DNA from: WYEG01 sp049414625
GTDB taxonomy: Bacteria; Desulfobacterota; Thermodesulfobacteria; Thermodesulfobacteriales; Thermodesulfobacteriaceae
NCBI GenBank assembly: GCA_049414625.1
Contig: JBMSAU010000156.1
Location: 1-16,504, forward strand
Direction of reading: 5' to 3'
Length of the DNA stretch: 16,504 nucleotides
Of this stretch, positions 15,132 through 16,504 are shown piece after piece (the stretch's first letter is position 1; each line of letters opens with the position of its first letter). The position numbers and the translations under genes were made by a program. The notes beneath the pieces were generated by a model. It was given only the letters and a program-made list of their open reading frames with translations. It ran no database searches and had not been told where the DNA came from.

Positions 15132-15509
15132 CTAGTTCGATTTAAACACGTTTAAGCTCAGTAAATCCTTATAAGAGAATTCAGAAAGAGCGGGGCAACT
15201 TTCTTTTATGATATTAAAGTTCTCTTCGCTTTTCCATATAGCCCTTGGGAAAGGCCAATCTTTACAAGGCTTGGGCTTAACCGGATGGATTAAGCAGAGA
15301 TTTTCCTCTTCATCAAAAAAAATACAGTGGTTGTTAACCACACGCATTTCTAACCTATTTTCTCCCTTCTTTATCGTGTAATCCCTTAAAAATTTTTCTA
15401 CCGAAAGTCCTAAGTAATTAGCTATGTTTAGCACATCTTCCTCTGTTAAAGAAACGGTGCTTTCTCCTTGGCAGCAAGCTCCGCACCTTTTACAGACAAA
15501 TGTCTTCAT
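15132..15509 (-). CDS. YkgJ-family cysteine-cluster protein
   Basis: The 125-residue protein opens with the family signature CKRCGACCQG (Cys6, 9, 12, 13) and carries further cysteines at 62, 72, 82 and 105 in NHCIFF, NLCLIHPVKPKPCKDWPF and ESCPAL. YkgJ-type (CxxCxxCC) proteins are thought to bind a metal, zinc or an iron-sulfur cluster, and some act in protein methylation or metal chemistry, but most, including this one, have no assigned role. Its ATG overlaps the queC stop in an ATGA arrangement, a sign of tight translational coupling. QueC is itself a zinc protein, but a direct link is only a guess. Confidence 0.9.
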   Translation of the reverse strand: MKTFVCKRCGACCQGESTVSLTEEDVLNIANYLGLSVEKFLRDYTIKKGENRLEMRVVNNHCIFFDEEENLCLIHPVKPKPCKDWPFPRAIWKSEENFNIIKESCPALSEFSYKDLLSLNVFKSN

Positions 15510-16171
15510 ATCTCGTAGGGGATGGGGTCTTGCACTCCGGCCTCAGCAAAGGCTTTAAGCCTCAATTTACAAGAAGAACAACGACCGCATGCTTTATCTC
15601 CACCACGATAACAAGACCAGGTAAGATGAAAAGGAGCGCCTAACTCTAAACCAAGCTTTACAATCTCAGCTTTAGATAGATAAAGAAGAGGGGCTTCTAT
15701 TTTTAGCTCTTCACCAATTTTTGTCCCAAGAGCTATCGTTTTTTGCATTGCTTTAATGAACTCTTCTCGACAATCTGGATAACCTGAAAAATCAACCTGA
15801 TTTACTCCTATGAAGATTCTTTTAGCTTCTAAGGCTTCAGCAATGGCAGTAGCTATGCTTAAAAAAACTCCGTTCCTAAATGGAACATAAGTTGAAGGTA
15901 TACCCGGGGTGACATCTTCCTCGATTTCTATTCTTTCATCAATTAAGCTTGAGCCTCCAACTTTTTTGAAAAAGGGAAGTTCAACAACAAAATGCTTTTC
16001 TGGCTTAAAATGCTCAACAAGCCTCTGGAAACATTCAAGCTCTTTTTGAGCTCCTCTTTGCCCATACTGAAAATGAAGAAAAATGCACTTATATGACCTC
16101 ACAGCAAGGCTTGCACATACAGCGCTATCCATTCCCGAGCTGAGAAGGACGAGTGCTTTTTCTGAAGACAT
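15506..16171 (-). CDS. queC: 7-cyano-7-deazaguanine (preQ0) synthase
   Basis: QueC converts 7-carboxy-7-deazaguanine to preQ0 with ATP and ammonia, an intermediate of queuosine tRNA modification. The PP-loop ATPase motif LLSSGMDSAV is near residues 9-18 (221-residue form), followed by FLHFQYGQRG, STYVPFRNGVFLS and the four zinc cysteines in SCYRGGDKACGRCSSC (189, 197, 200, 203 when counted from the upstream TTG). The PP-loop reads SSGMDS where SGGxDS is usual, a common variation. I start at ATG 16171; a TTG two codons earlier is possible. No Shine-Dalgarno site precedes it, and it lies 31 bp after tRNA-Glu, so it may be read from the tRNA promoter. Confidence 0.96.
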   Translation of the reverse strand: MSSEKALVLLSSGMDSAVCASLAVRSYKCIFLHFQYGQRGAQKELECFQRLVEHFKPEKHFVVELPFFKKVGGSSLIDERIEIEEDVTPGIPSTYVPFRNGVFLSIATAIAEALEAKRIFIGVNQVDFSGYPDCREEFIKAMQKTIALGTKIGEELKIEAPLLYLSKAEIVKLGLELGAPFHLTWSCYRGGDKACGRCSSCKLRLKAFAEAGVQDPIPYEI

Positions 16172-16202
16172 GGGCAAACTGTTTAAATGATTGAAGGAGT
16201 TG

Positions 16203-16277
16203 CGCCCCCAAGGGGATTTGAACCCCTGCCGCCGGCGTGAAAGGCCGGTGTCCTGGACCTGGCTAGACGATGGGGGC
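16203..16277 (-). tRNA. tRNA-Glu (anticodon UUC)
   Basis: The minus strand folds as a 75-nt tRNA: acceptor arms GCCCCCA (16277-16271) and TGGGGGC (16210-16204), discriminator G at 16203, anticodon stem CCGGC/GCCGG enclosing the loop CTTTCAC with anticodon TTC at 16241-16239, and a T-arm with GTTCAAATC. The 3' CCA is not encoded. Confidence 0.96.
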
Positions 16278-16292
16278 TGCCCTCTTTCCCTC

Positions 16293-16365
16293 TGGGCCGG
16301 GCAGGACTCGAACCTGCGACTCCCAGCTTAAAAGGCTGGTACTCTGCCGACTGAGTTACCGGCCC
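16293..16365 (-). tRNA. tRNA-Lys (anticodon UUU)
   Basis: The minus strand folds as a 73-nt tRNA: acceptor arms GGGCCGG (16365-16359) and CCGGCCC (16300-16294), discriminator A at 16293, anticodon stem CCAGC/GCTGG with loop CTTTTAA (anticodon TTT at 16332-16330), and a T-arm with GTTCGAGTC. CCA is not encoded. It lies 15 bp before tRNA-Glu. Confidence 0.97.
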
Positions 16366-16376
16366 TTTATATGTTA

Positions 16377-16404
16377 ATTATAAACTAAAAAAATAAACTG
16401 TCAA
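16377..16404 (-). promoter_or_regulatory. Consensus sigma-70 promoter of the tRNA-Lys/tRNA-Glu (queC) unit
   Basis: On the minus strand TTGACA (16404-16399) and TATAAT (16382-16377) both match the consensus at every base and are 16 bp apart. Transcription would begin near 16370, 5 nt before tRNA-Lys, as expected for a strong stable-RNA promoter. Confidence 0.8.
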
Positions 16405-16456
16405 GAAGACTTGGGGGCTGTTCAAAAATTTTAATTAAGGATTAAATTATTAAACT

Positions 16457-16504
16457 ATGAGGAGAAGTGTTTTGACTTTGAAGCATTTATATAGTTTTGT
16501 AAAG
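16457..16504 (+). CDS. Possible start of a gene running off the right edge
   Basis: From ATG 16457 the frame is open for 16 codons to the end of the window (MRRSVLTLKHLYSFVK). A GAGGAGAA stretch at 16459-16466 could instead serve an in-frame TTG start at 16472. The fragment is too short to recognise, and an open run of this length can be chance. Confidence 0.3.
   Translation, partial: MRRSVLTLKHLYSFVK

Noticed and set aside
16172..16202. preQ1 riboswitch before queC
   Set aside because: Only 31 nt separate tRNA-Glu from the queC start, with no pseudoknot-like hairpin and A-rich tail.

Overview
The window is most likely chromosomal DNA from a thermophilic sulfate- or sulfur-metabolising bacterium of the Thermodesulfobacteria type. 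It is moderately AT-rich and tightly packed, with strong Shine-Dalgarno sites, and it carries dissimilatory sulfite reductase genes (dsrA complete, dsrB entering at the left edge). The lineage is an inference from DsrA type and gene style, since no database comparison was possible.

Layout. (1) 1-1430, minus: dsrA followed by the start of dsrB. (2) 1693-3714, plus: a PilB/GspE-type secretion or pilus ATPase with an unusual N-terminal extension and an apparently leaderless start. (3) 3719-5658, plus: two consecutive decayed genes, an RNA-processing metallo-beta-lactamase/beta-CASP nuclease and an RsuA/RluB-type pseudouridine synthase, both broken many times although their catalytic motifs can still be read. 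(4) 5661-7121, minus: an operon of a BamE-like lipoprotein, protein-L-isoaspartate methyltransferase and a LOG-like Rossmann protein. (5) 7254-9130, plus: a CtpA-type processing protease and a small site-2-type membrane metalloprotease. (6) 9150-10356, minus: an AmpG-like MFS transporter broken by two single-base frameshifts. (7) 10357-10672: intergenic DNA with an inverted repeat and a terminator-like hairpin. (8) 10673-12424, plus: HflX GTPase with a long N-terminal extension whose motifs resemble the JAMM/RadC metal site. (9) 12306-14779, minus: glmS, a DUF6485-like Cys-rich protein and rsfS, with rsfS running 119 bp into the 3' end of convergent hflX. (10) 15132-16365, minus: tRNA-Lys, tRNA-Glu, queC and a YkgJ-like Cys-cluster protein behind a consensus sigma-70 promoter.

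How the genes fit together. Energy metabolism (Dsr), envelope biogenesis and surveillance (lipoprotein, CtpA, site-2 protease, GlmS), protein repair (Pcm), ribosome control (HflX, RsfS) and tRNA supply and modification (tRNAs, QueC) are all housekeeping functions. No phage, CRISPR array or complete insertion sequence was seen. The noteworthy parts are the dense cluster of broken genes between 3.7 and 5.7 kb (with a third at 9.2-10.4 kb), the JAMM-like motif in the HflX extension, the hflX/rsfS tail overlap, and two genes that seem to lack a 5' leader.
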